A DNA stretch of 64,000 nucleotides from the IMG/VR virus record IMGVR_UViG_3300025806_000014, positions 1 to 64,000 of that record; one strand, written 5' to 3'. The translations under genes were made by a program, and so were the position numbers. The DNA comes from a virus. The notes below the pieces were generated by a model. It worked only from the letters and a program-made list of their open reading frames with translations. It had not been told where the DNA came from and made no database searches. Below are positions 20,007 to 27,327 of this stretch, one piece after another. The number at the start of each line of letters is the position of its first letter. Positions within the stretch are counted from its first letter, which is position 1.

Positions 20007-21512
20007 TTAGAATCTTATGTTCTGAACTTCGAATGGAAACTTTTCTTCTTTATATATTGTTCGCCTAGCAATACCGTGGCGGTAGATATAATTAACCCAA
20101 TCATGGTCTTCGGCTTTATATCTAAAATCATCTATAAAATCATAGATTTTTACAACATCTTTCGATGCATGCTTTCTTAATCCTCTACCAATACTTTGTC
20201 TGATAATTACTTCAGATTTAAAACTTTCGGTAAAAAAGATATTATGTATATTTTTAATTGAAATACCAGTTGAAAAGGTACCATAAGATGCTACAATAAT
20301 AACATCATCATTTTTTTCCATTCTGCTTTTAAACTCTTCTCTTATATCTACGTTAACAGAGCCGTCTACATAGTAAACCTTCTTGTCTGTTATATGCCTT
20401 AATTTATTATATAGTTTTTCACCGTATGCAATCTTATGAAATAGTACTAATGAATTAGATGTAGATTTTTTAATTACTTGACAAACAAAATCTAATCTCT
20501 TTTCACTTTGATTTATAAAATTTTGTTCTAATCCAAATAATCTTTGTCTATCTTGTGGATTTTTAGATAAAAATGAAAATGATTCCTTTTGTTCGTCTGT
20601 TGCATAATCCATATGAAGTTGCATAACTTTACAACTGGCAATAAAACCTTCTTGTTGTAATTGATTTGCTTTAACTTGAGTAACCAATGGGCCCATGGCA
20701 GACATTAAACTTAATCTATTAACAGTTCCTTTCTTAGGTATGGTTCCACTTAAACCAAATCTAAAATCACAATGCCAACACTTATCCATAATCTTTTGAA
20801 TAGAATTTGCTTTTGCTTTATGAGTTTCATCTACAAATACAGCATCAAATTGGCTAAAGTATTCCTCGTCCTTTTTAACTAAAGATTGATAAGTACCAAT
20901 AACTAGATTAGAACTTTTTCTTATTTTTACACCGGCATAAATTTGTTGAGTCTTTAAAGGAACTCCGCATTTATTATATTCATCAAAGTCACCAGTAGCC
21001 TGTAAGACTAGATTTACATTAGGGACAATCATTAATATCTTTTTCTTATTTAGCTTGTCCATAAGATAAGCAACTACCATAAAAGATATTAGTGTTTTAC
21101 CAGCAGATGTTGCTAATTCCGCTAAACACCTTCTATACTTTAATATTTTAAAAGCTGCATCTATTTGGTATTCTCTAGGTTTAAATTCTGGTTGCTTTTT
21201 AAATATTTTAGTAACCCATTTCCTAAACTCGTCTTCTTTGATTTCAGTATCAAATATATTGGTTATATTATTTAAGGTAACAGGAAAGTCATAATCTTTA
21301 CAGATATCTAATATTTCTTTCCATAGACCTGCAGGTATTTTATTTCTTTTTACAAATGATACATTACCATCCCATACTCTTTTTTTAACTAAAGGGTGAA
21401 AGCGCCAACCTTCAATCTTTTTAGTTAAACTACTTTTTAGTTGTTCATACTCTAATTCAGTACAAGCATCAATAACTAAAAACTTTTTATTTTCCGAGAG
21501 GGATAATTCCAT
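20007..21512 (-). CDS. uvsW: UvsW-like recombination DNA helicase
   Basis: A 501-residue superfamily-2 helicase, almost the length of T4 UvsW (503). The Walker A motif is A-T-S-A-G-K-T (134-140), Walker B is D-E-T-H (228-231), motif III is S-G-T (255-257) and motif VI is Q-S-I-G-R-G-L-R-K (439-447). About 110 residues before the Q-motif region (P-R-E-Y-Q-I-D-A-A) match the UvsW N-terminal extension. UvsW unwinds R-loops and branched recombination intermediates and helps switch T4 from origin- to recombination-dependent replication. Its ATG overlaps the stop of the UvsY-like gene (TAATG), and the uvsW/uvsY neighbourhood is also found in T4. Confidence 0.9.
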   Translation of the reverse strand: MELSLSENKKFLVIDACTELEYEQLKSSLTKKIEGWRFHPLVKKRVWDGNVSFVKRNKIPAGLWKEILDICKDYDFPVTLNNITNIFDTEIKEDEFRKWVTKIFKKQPEFKPREYQIDAAFKILKYRRCLAELATSAGKTLISFMVVAYLMDKLNKKKILMIVPNVNLVLQATGDFDEYNKCGVPLKTQQIYAGVKIRKSSNLVIGTYQSLVKKDEEYFSQFDAVFVDETHKAKANSIQKIMDKCWHCDFRFGLSGTIPKKGTVNRLSLMSAMGPLVTQVKANQLQQEGFIASCKVMQLHMDYATDEQKESFSFLSKNPQDRQRLFGLEQNFINQSEKRLDFVCQVIKKSTSNSLVLFHKIAYGEKLYNKLRHITDKKVYYVDGSVNVDIREEFKSRMEKNDDVIIVASYGTFSTGISIKNIHNIFFTESFKSEVIIRQSIGRGLRKHASKDVVKIYDFIDDFRYKAEDHDWVNYIYRHGIARRTIYKEEKFPFEVQNIRF

Positions 21513-21961
21513 TAGTATTCTTTATCGTCTAAACTTATTCTATTACGAATAGCAAATGCTAAGTTATCACATGTCTTTATGCATTCTTGGTAATAGTCCA
21601 TATGAGATTGTAGCATTTCCATTTGTGTTCTTAAATGAGATAAGTCAGCTTTAATAAAAGCAACCTTTTCACCACTTGTTAATTTAACATCATAATCAAT
21701 TGAATATTCTCTATACTTGATTTTATAGTATCTGTCATATGCACCTTGTCTTTTTTGTTTTGTAGTTTTAAAATCAGTAATTTTATCCAATAGGATTTGT
21801 CTATAAGATAACATATTTACTTGGCACTCGGATAAATTGCGAACTTCTTTTAGTAAACCAACCAAGTGGCTTATCTTTTCTTTCCAATCATCTCTATCTT
21901 TAGCTAATCTTTTTGCTAATTCTTCATTAGCCTCACCTGTTGCCATGTCATTATACTCCAT
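21512..21961 (-). CDS. UvsY-like recombination mediator (probable)
   Basis: A 149-residue, mostly helical protein, near the size of T4 UvsY (137). A Lys/Arg/Tyr-rich central region is followed by a C-terminal stretch L-A-F-A-I-R-N-R-I that resembles the UvsY C-terminus (G-F-A-I-K-H-I). UvsY loads the UvsX recombinase onto gp32-coated single-stranded DNA. Support comes from size, the C-terminal resemblance and its place directly before uvsW, as in T4 where the two genes are close neighbours. Sequence identity is low, so a different small helical replication protein remains possible. Confidence 0.55.
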   Translation of the reverse strand: MEYNDMATGEANEELAKRLAKDRDDWKEKISHLVGLLKEVRNLSECQVNMLSYRQILLDKITDFKTTKQKRQGAYDRYYKIKYREYSIDYDVKLTSGEKVAFIKADLSHLRTQMEMLQSHMDYYQECIKTCDNLAFAIRNRISLDDKEY

Positions 21962-22183
21962 TTAAAATATACCTTTATCTTTATTAATCTTTTTAAAACC
22001 CTTTACTTTAGGCTGAAACTTCTTTTTAGGTGCTGGTATAGAAAAATTAGTTTTAACTTCATCTAATTCAGATTTACCAAATGTAGAAAAAAGTTTTAGT
22101 CTTTTACTATTACTTTCTAAATCTTTATAAAAGTCATCTATTTCTTCATTCACAAAATTATTATAATTTTTTAAACTCATCAT
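21962..22183 (-). CDS. Small basic protein (73 aa) with targeting-like N-terminus
   Basis: A 73-residue protein beginning M-M-S-L-K-N-Y-N-N-F-V-N-E-E, the same pattern as the M-K-N-F-N-E-F-I-N-E-A leader found elsewhere, though with Val at the P3 position and Glu after the cut site. The C-terminal half is very basic (P-K-K-K-F-Q-P-K-V-K-G-F-K-K). Its ATG overlaps the primase stop by 4 nt (ATGA). It could be a small DNA-binding internal protein; function unknown. Confidence 0.5.
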   Translation of the reverse strand: MMSLKNYNNFVNEEIDDFYKDLESNSKRLKLFSTFGKSELDEVKTNFSIPAPKKKFQPKVKGFKKINKDKGIF

Positions 22184-23253
22184 ATAAAAATAATATCTAA
22201 TGAATCCTTTGTAAAATATTTATCCAGGTCACCTAAGCACCCAGATCTATTACTGTATTCCCATTTAACTAAATCATTTAAATCTTTAACCTTTCTTGAT
22301 GGAATGTCAAAATCCTTTAAAAACTTATCCCACATAAATACAGTTTGACCACCCTTAAGTTTTTCAATCATTCTTGTTTTACCTTCTAAATCATTATCAA
22401 AGAAATATCTTGCTGTAGGTATTTCATTAAATTCAATAATTTGTTTTTTAACTCCAGTTAAACCAATAGAGTTATTCATAAACATTGCATCAATAGGACC
22501 TTCAAATATTGAAAAATCTCGAGACATATCAACAGTTAAGATTCCAAATAACATTGATATCTTATTTAGGTTATCTAATTCTTCTTCGGTAACTTTTAAT
22601 GGTAATTTTAATCTGTCATAAATTCTTTCTATATTCCAAGTTTTATATTTAGGACCACCACTACCACCTAAGTCTCTAGTTTGGAATCCTAATATTTTAC
22701 CTTCAGGTGTTAAATTAAAAACATATAGTTCTCTACGCCTTGGGTCAAAACCAAACCTTTCAGTTTTATGATGGAGAAGCCTACTCTTTAAATAAGGATA
22801 TGCTTGGTATGTTAAAGTATTAATTGGATATACATTAAAACCTAAAGCTATTTCATCAAAAGTTAATGCTAATTCTTTTGCTTTATCAAAAAGATAAAAA
22901 TCTAAATTTTCTCCTAATGAAAAATGTTTACGATTTTCCTTAATATAATTAATAACATTAATTCTATCATCGCCTTCGAAGTTTTCATTATGTTCTGCTA
23001 AGAATACATCTAAGGAAGCATGAGCTGAACAATTATAACAATGAAAGTATAAATCATTCCAATAAATATTTCCTCTCTTTTTTCTTGGTGTATCATGAGA
23101 ATCACCACAGTAAGGGCATGCAAAATTTAACCTACCTTTACTCTCCAATATTCTTCTCTTCTCTGGATGAGTATGATTAGTATGAAGAACTCGGACTACC
23201 TTATCGATAATCCGAGCTTTCATTTCAGAAGATATTATTACTTCCTCTGCCAT
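22180..23253 (-). CDS. DNA primase, T4 gp61-like (zinc ribbon + TOPRIM)
   Basis: A 357-residue protein. The N-terminal zinc ribbon has C46-x2-C49 and C72-x2-C75 (C-P-Y-C-G and C-Y-N-C-S). The TOPRIM catalytic core shows E-G-P-I-D-A (Glu251, Asp255) and D-N-D (286-288), the acidic residues that bind metal. T4 gp61 (342 aa) has the same order and makes RNA primers with helicase gp41 at the fork. The gene lies 5 nt after gp32 and overlaps the next gene by 4 nt, in a compact replication operon. The gp41 helicase is not in the window. Confidence 0.88.
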   Translation of the reverse strand: MAEEVIISSEMKARIIDKVVRVLHTNHTHPEKRRILESKGRLNFACPYCGDSHDTPRKKRGNIYWNDLYFHCYNCSAHASLDVFLAEHNENFEGDDRINVINYIKENRKHFSLGENLDFYLFDKAKELALTFDEIALGFNVYPINTLTYQAYPYLKSRLLHHKTERFGFDPRRRELYVFNLTPEGKILGFQTRDLGGSGGPKYKTWNIERIYDRLKLPLKVTEEELDNLNKISMLFGILTVDMSRDFSIFEGPIDAMFMNNSIGLTGVKKQIIEFNEIPTARYFFDNDLEGKTRMIEKLKGGQTVFMWDKFLKDFDIPSRKVKDLNDLVKWEYSNRSGCLGDLDKYFTKDSLDIIFI

Positions 23254-23258
23254 ACTTA

Positions 23259-24182
23259 TTAAAGATCTAAACCATTAATGAAATCATCAAAGTCATCTTT
23301 CTTTTCTTCACCTTTTACAGGTTCAGCCTTAGGAGTTTCCTTTGTTTCAGTTGTTGCTTTAGTTGCAGCAGCTTCAGTAGCTTGTGTATTTACTGGTGCC
23401 GGTTTTGATCTTGTGATGTTTTGAATTGAATCACCTGGTGATGTGAATTGAGATAATACATTCATTACCTTTCCTCTTACTATATCATCCCATGCTTTAT
23501 AACCCCATGTTGATAAATCTGGTGCAGTACCTAACAACTCTAAAATTGCCTTACGGCTTTCATCACTGTTTGTAACCGCTTCACCTTCAATTGTCATTGG
23601 AGATTTATTTCCGTGGAATTTACTAGAATCATAATTTGGAAAACCACCTTTCTTTGAAATTACTAATTCAAAATTCTTGCCTTCAAAAGGATCGAATACT
23701 TGAGTAGGTTCATCAAATTGTGGATTCAGTTCTTCATCAATTTTAGTTTTGATTTTATAACCAAACTTCATGATTTTAACCTGCCCTTCAAGATCTCTGT
23801 TTTGTGGATCTTTTATGATTTGTACCAATGCATAGAATACTTCTCTACGCTTTAAACCTTCTGACATCTTTTTGTCTACAGCAGATTCAGAGTTTCTTAG
23901 TTTAAAGAACATATCCTGTACAGGACATTTTTCTCCAACCGTTGATGGTGAATCAGCATAAAAGCCGTTTCCCTCTCTGTCTTCTAACCAGTAGACATAC
24001 TTTCTTTCAAATGGTTTTCTTGGGTTTTTAGCATTAGGTAGAAACCTAATTAAAGAACGGTAAGTTCCGTCCTGTCCTTGATCTGGTTTAGGTGAATAAA
24101 GATCACTCCCTGCGGAAGATGGTCTTTCACCAGTGTCTAAATCTTTTACACTTACGTTAAAAATGTCGAATTCATTTGCCAT
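23259..24182 (-). CDS. 32: Single-stranded DNA-binding protein, T4 gp32-like
   Basis: A 307-residue protein, almost the length of T4 gp32 (301). The N-terminal third carries the gp32-type core (L-I-R-F-L-P-N, Y-V-Y-W, E-K-C-P-V-Q-D) and the C-terminus is an Ala/Thr/Lys linker ending in an acidic tail (D-D-F-D-D-F-I-N-G-L-D-L), the usual site for partner proteins. T4 gp32 binds zinc through one His and three Cys. Here I find only one Cys (Cys86) in that region, so the zinc site appears lost. It coats single-stranded DNA and organises primase, UvsY and polymerase. A 166-nt leader with an inverted repeat precedes it. Confidence 0.88.
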   Translation of the reverse strand: MANEFDIFNVSVKDLDTGERPSSAGSDLYSPKPDQGQDGTYRSLIRFLPNAKNPRKPFERKYVYWLEDREGNGFYADSPSTVGEKCPVQDMFFKLRNSESAVDKKMSEGLKRREVFYALVQIIKDPQNRDLEGQVKIMKFGYKIKTKIDEELNPQFDEPTQVFDPFEGKNFELVISKKGGFPNYDSSKFHGNKSPMTIEGEAVTNSDESRKAILELLGTAPDLSTWGYKAWDDIVRGKVMNVLSQFTSPGDSIQNITRSKPAPVNTQATEAAATKATTETKETPKAEPVKGEEKKDDFDDFINGLDL

Positions 24183-24196
24183 GTTAATTGCCTTTT

Positions 24197-24224
24197 TTTG
24201 TTATTATTAATTTATGATAACAAA
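24197..24224 (-). promoter_or_regulatory. Inverted repeat in the gp32 leader
   Basis: TTTGTTAT and ATAACAAA form a perfect 8-bp inverted repeat around a 12-nt AT-rich loop, 15-42 nt before the gp32 ATG. T4 gp32 represses its own translation through a folded leader next to an unstructured AT-rich start region, so this hairpin is a candidate operator. It could also act as a weak terminator. Confidence 0.35.
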
Positions 24225-24317
24225 CTCCGTATCTAAACGCCTTTTAATTTTTTATTGCCTATTTACTTCGCCTTGTTATCGCCTTTTAAAAAGTACCAAT
24301 ACTTTATTGATTCCTTT

Positions 24318-24331
24318 GTTTATTATATATC
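24318..24331 (-). promoter_or_regulatory. Candidate promoter upstream of gp32
   Basis: The minus strand reads GATATATAATAAACAAAG about 135-150 nt before the gp32 ATG, directly after the co-chaperonin gene. It matches the AATATATAA-type element except for the first base and would give a long structured leader. Confidence 0.35.
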
Positions 24332-24348
24332 CCCTAAGTCAGTTTGTT

Positions 24349-24633
24349 TCAGACTATTTTAACATTTTTATCTATTATTGCAGTTACATCACGTTCTCTT
24401 ATACTTAATACTGTTTCTCCTTTATATTTAAATTCACTACCAGCTAAATCATGAAAAAGTATTTTAATTCCTATTTTAAAATCTTTATCTTCTACCCCAT
24501 CTCCTACTCCAGTGATTGTACCTGAATACGGAGGTGCAAACATCCCTTCTTTTTTTAGTAAAATTATACTGCCTTGCTTCTCTGGTTGCTCATCTTTTTT
24601 TAAAAATATTCTATTTCCTAAAGGTTTTATCAT
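24349..24633 (-). CDS. GroES/gp31-like co-chaperonin
   Basis: A 94-residue protein with GroES features. It has the opening M-I-K-P-L-G-N-R-I-F-L-K, a loop region at about 16-35, G-x-I-T-G-V-G-D-G, and a C-terminal E-R-D-V-T-A-I-I-D strand. GroES (97 aa) and T4 gp31 (111 aa) cap the host GroEL. T4 needs gp31 to fold the major capsid protein gp23. The segment corresponding to the mobile loop (I-I-L-L-K-K-E-G) lies where GroEL contact is expected. It sits between the RuvC-like gene and gp32 in the replication block. It is closer to bacterial GroES than to gp31 in sequence. Confidence 0.8.
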   Translation of the reverse strand: MIKPLGNRIFLKKDEQPEKQGSIILLKKEGMFAPPYSGTITGVGDGVEDKDFKIGIKILFHDLAGSEFKYKGETVLSIRERDVTAIIDKNVKIV

Positions 24634-24718
24634 TTTATTTTAATTTTTTTTATAGAAAGCTGAAACAATGTTAACATGTTGCAATATAATTTTTAACTAT
24701 TCAGAGTAAGAAAAGTAT

Positions 24719-25378
24719 CTAATTGTTAGCCTTCAGGGCTTTAAGTATAAAGTAGGCATCAACGATGTCATCGATAGGTTTAGGTATTTTAATGCTGAAG
24801 TCTTTTCCTTGAGTCCATTTCCAAAGTTTAGTGCTCCTTAAGTTCTTATCATTAAGGACATCATCTTGGAATGCTTTAGCCATATAATGTTTATTTGCAT
24901 TTCCTTTCCCAGCAAGTTTCTTAACATGAGATGGTTGAAAGACAGATAAATTTTCTATAGAATACTTATCTATTAATTCTTTTCTTAAAAAAGTATTGTA
25001 CTGAATAATGTCTATAAATGAATTACCCTTGGAGCCATAAGAAAATCCTTCTAATGCAACTGCTACCTTATCACCTTCAAATAAGGTTGAAAATATATTA
25101 ACCATAAGTGAGCTAATATTTCCTGCATCCTCTAACTTCTGTCTCTCTCTAGGTAAAAACTCTTTACTTGTAACTTCTCTATTATAAGGAAATCCTAATA
25201 AAGCATTATCATCCATTAATTCTTTGTGTACACTGAATGCTTTAGGTATTTTTCTACCTTCTTCATCCCATATACGATTTCCGTAATTAAAAAAAGTTAT
25301 AAAGTGATATTTGCCATCGGCTGTTTCAACGCAGGCACCAGGACTATTTAATGAAAAGTCAATTCCTATGTGAATCAT
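24719..25378 (-). CDS. RuvC-like Holliday-junction resolvase
   Basis: A 219-residue protein with an RNase H-like resolvase pattern. The first acidic residue is Asp7 in H-I-G-I-D-F-S-L, the second is Glu110 in V-A-L-E-G-F-S-Y-G, and Asp203, Asp204 and Asp207 lie in P-I-D-D-I-V-D-A-Y. A Q-P-S-H-V-K-K-L-A-G-K-G-N-A-N-K stretch (148-163) matches the basic segment that precedes the last acidic pair in RuvC proteins. It would cut four-way junctions before packaging, replacing T4 endonuclease VII. The length is above bacterial RuvC (about 173) because of an insertion at about 25-100. It ends 85 nt before the co-chaperonin gene. Confidence 0.75.
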   Translation of the reverse strand: MIHIGIDFSLNSPGACVETADGKYHFITFFNYGNRIWDEEGRKIPKAFSVHKELMDDNALLGFPYNREVTSKEFLPRERQKLEDAGNISSLMVNIFSTLFEGDKVAVALEGFSYGSKGNSFIDIIQYNTFLRKELIDKYSIENLSVFQPSHVKKLAGKGNANKHYMAKAFQDDVLNDKNLRSTKLWKWTQGKDFSIKIPKPIDDIVDAYFILKALKANN

Positions 25379-25383
25379 TCTAA

Positions 25384-25740
25384 TTATATTCTCTTGCCGA
25401 TAACTGCACCTAGCGCAGCACCTACAAGACGTGAGGTTAATAAATCATACAGAACACCTTTAGTAACACCTAATACTTTAGCCACAGCTTTACCTATAGT
25501 TTTTCCTAATGCAAAACCAGTTAAACCACCAAATATACTTCCTAATAAACCTTCATTGATTATCTCCTCAACACAGTCTTCTAAATTCTTACCTTCTTTT
25601 TGAGCTTCAAGAATTCGTTCTACTGCCATATCAATTGCAGCATCTTGTTCTTCTGTTAAATCATGAGATTCATTTAATAAATCTTCTATGTTTAAAGAAT
25701 CTTCTTTATTTTCAATTAGGTAATCTTTAAATGTTTTCAT
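25384..25740 (-). CDS. Glycine-zipper membrane-active protein with prohead-protease-type sites
   Basis: A 118-residue protein beginning M-K-T-F-K-D-Y-L-I-E, again like the T4 internal-protein leader. Residues 11-63 are acidic and helical and contain L-N-E|S (24/25), I-L-E|A (45/46) and I-N-E|G (63/64), all fitting (I/L)-x-E|(A/G/S). Residues 64-118 are hydrophobic and Gly-rich (F-G-G-L-T-G-F-A-L-G-K-T-I-G, then A-A-L-G-A-V-I-G-K), the pattern of glycine-zipper membrane segments. Cleavage at 63/64 would release a 55-residue membrane-active peptide. A role in DNA passage across the host inner membrane is possible but is inference. It starts 25 nt after the tube gene and has its own AATATATAA element. 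Confidence 0.6.
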   Translation of the reverse strand: MKTFKDYLIENKEDSLNIEDLLNESHDLTEEQDAAIDMAVERILEAQKEGKNLEDCVEEIINEGLLGSIFGGLTGFALGKTIGKAVAKVLGVTKGVLYDLLTSRLVGAALGAVIGKRI

Positions 25741-25755
25741 TGGTGTTCTTTATTT

Positions 25756-25768
25756 GTTTATATATTAG
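25756..25768 (-). promoter_or_regulatory. Candidate late promoter before the glycine-zipper gene
   Basis: The minus strand reads CTAATATATAAACAAATAAA, with the core 17 nt before the ATG at 25740, overlapping the stop of the tube gene. It is one of the best matches to the shared element. Confidence 0.55.
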
Positions 25769-26319
25769 TCTATGTTAACTACGACATCTAATACATTATA
25801 TCCAAATGTTATATCAAAGGTTTGAAATTCTATCGTGTTACTTGAAAAATTTAAATCTAATGCACCTACTTCAGAGATAAACATATCTTTTAATTGCACA
25901 GTAACAAATATAGTTCCATCAGCATCTAACATTTGAACGCCTACACCTTCTGGTAAATATGGATGTTTTCCACTTAACTTATAGTAATAGTCAAACATTT
26001 CAATTGCCATCCAATAATTTACATAGCCATCAAATGCTTGCATAGTAACTGTCATTGTTTTATCAAATAATTGTTGCTTAGGTATACTTGATCTAAATGC
26101 ACGTTGATTTCCTGGGTAATCTACTTGGGTAACTGCATCAAAAGAAGGTCCTGGTAAATTAAGAGATTGAATTCCATAATTCCAATAATCTATAGGTTCT
26201 TTGATTATTCCGCCAGGTATTCTTGTAAGAAAAGGTTTATACTTTTTAGCAATTGGCTCAGGTATAAAATTTCTAGGGAAATCAAATTTAAATTGATTAT
26301 TTCTTGCGCTTAATATCAT
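25765..26319 (-). CDS. 19: Tail tube protein, T4 gp19-like
   Basis: A 184-residue protein (T4 gp19 is 163). It has the tube-protein layout: an N-terminal extension, then strands around L-N-L-P-G-P-S-F-D-A-V-T, a central helix W-M-A-I-E-M-F-D-Y-Y-Y, and C-terminal strands (V-T-V-Q-L-K-D-M-F-I-S-E-V-G and F-D-I-T-F-G-Y-N). It would polymerise into the inner tube inside a contractile sheath. No sheath gene is in the window. It follows a run of structural genes and precedes the glycine-zipper gene. Confidence 0.65.
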   Translation of the reverse strand: MILSARNNQFKFDFPRNFIPEPIAKKYKPFLTRIPGGIIKEPIDYWNYGIQSLNLPGPSFDAVTQVDYPGNQRAFRSSIPKQQLFDKTMTVTMQAFDGYVNYWMAIEMFDYYYKLSGKHPYLPEGVGVQMLDADGTIFVTVQLKDMFISEVGALDLNFSSNTIEFQTFDITFGYNVLDVVVNID

Positions 26320-26328
26320 GATTAATTG

Positions 26329-27327
26329 TTAATATGTATTTCTATCTGGATCAAATCCATTTCCTGGTCTACCATCAAATAAGTCAGGCTTAATCATAGA
26401 TCCAACTGAAGTTCTTCCAATAGTAAAATTCTGTAAATTCTTAGCTGCATTTCTAAAAAAGAATCTCTGTTTAGATTTAGTTTGTGCAACTATTGCTTTC
26501 TTCTTTGAAGCCATTATTTGTTGCTTTCTTAGTTTTTGTCTATTAGCAGCTGCTTGTGCCTCTTTGGCTCTACGGTTGATTAATTCTATAGTAGTGGACT
26601 TTAAGTCTTTAGATAATTCTGCTATTTCATTTGTTAATTCTTCATTACTATTTTGTAATCTTATTATAGTAGCATCATCTTCTTCACCTGAATTAATTAA
26701 TTCAGCATTTTCTGCTTTTAATCTAGTGTTTTCATCTTGTAACTTTGCTAATAATATACTATATTCTACTCTCATTTCCTCAATCTGTCTAGTAAGAGAT
26801 ATTCTATTTGCATCATCTACAGCTAGCCATATACCTTGATATAAAACTGATTCATCAGATGTAGATCCATCTTCACGATCAACCATTCTTGTAGATATGT
26901 AAAAATTATTGTTAGATAATGCTAGTATTTTTTTACTATCTGACCTAGTAATTCTAAAAAGTACCTCGCCTTTTGATAAATCTATTTCATCAACTTGAGT
27001 ATGGTTAAGTATATCAATTTCATCCTCTTCACCAATAAAGTTTAAATATAAATCACCTACATTACTTAAATCAATAGGAGTGTCCTCGCCATCAACTTCA
27101 TCAAACATTGTAAAAAGATAATAATCATCGAATAAAGATATTCTAATTGTACCATCACCTGAAGGTAAAGGCATTTCATTAACTGAAAGATTAACAAATT
27201 TTTGATAAAATTCCTTTTCAGTTTTAGTTAATGATATATTAGTTCTTACACCACCAACTACCTGTTTAGTTTTAGCTTTCTTTTGTATTTGTTCTGCTTG
27301 TGATAATTTACTCTGTCTCGCTGCCAT
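26329..27327 (-). CDS. Coiled-coil virion-associated protein (332 aa)
   Basis: A 332-residue protein with a beta-rich N-terminal half (about 50-180), a long coiled coil at about 183-270 (repeated E-x-x-x-L-x-x-E-N heptads), and a basic Gln/Arg/Lys-rich tail that becomes Gly/Pro-rich near the end. The N-terminal end is basic (K-K-A-K-T-K). It overlaps the 460-residue gene by 20 nt and lies 9 nt before the tube gene, so co-translation and a structural or assembly role are likely. The family was not recognised. A tape-measure role is unlikely because the protein is much too short. Confidence 0.5.
   Translation of the reverse strand: MAARQSKLSQAEQIQKKAKTKQVVGGVRTNISLTKTEKEFYQKFVNLSVNEMPLPSGDGTIRISLFDDYYLFTMFDEVDGEDTPIDLSNVGDLYLNFIGEEDEIDILNHTQVDEIDLSKGEVLFRITRSDSKKILALSNNNFYISTRMVDREDGSTSDESVLYQGIWLAVDDANRISLTRQIEEMRVEYSILLAKLQDENTRLKAENAELINSGEEDDATIIRLQNSNEELTNEIAELSKDLKSTTIELINRRAKEAQAAANRQKLRKQQIMASKKKAIVAQTKSKQRFFFRNAAKNLQNFTIGRTSVGSMIKPDLFDGRPGNGFDPDRNTY

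Noticed and set aside
24666-24681. Imperfect palindrome CAATGTTAACATGTTG between the RuvC-like and co-chaperonin genes
   Set aside because: Short, imperfect and single; could be chance in AT-rich DNA, with no T-tract or matching second site.
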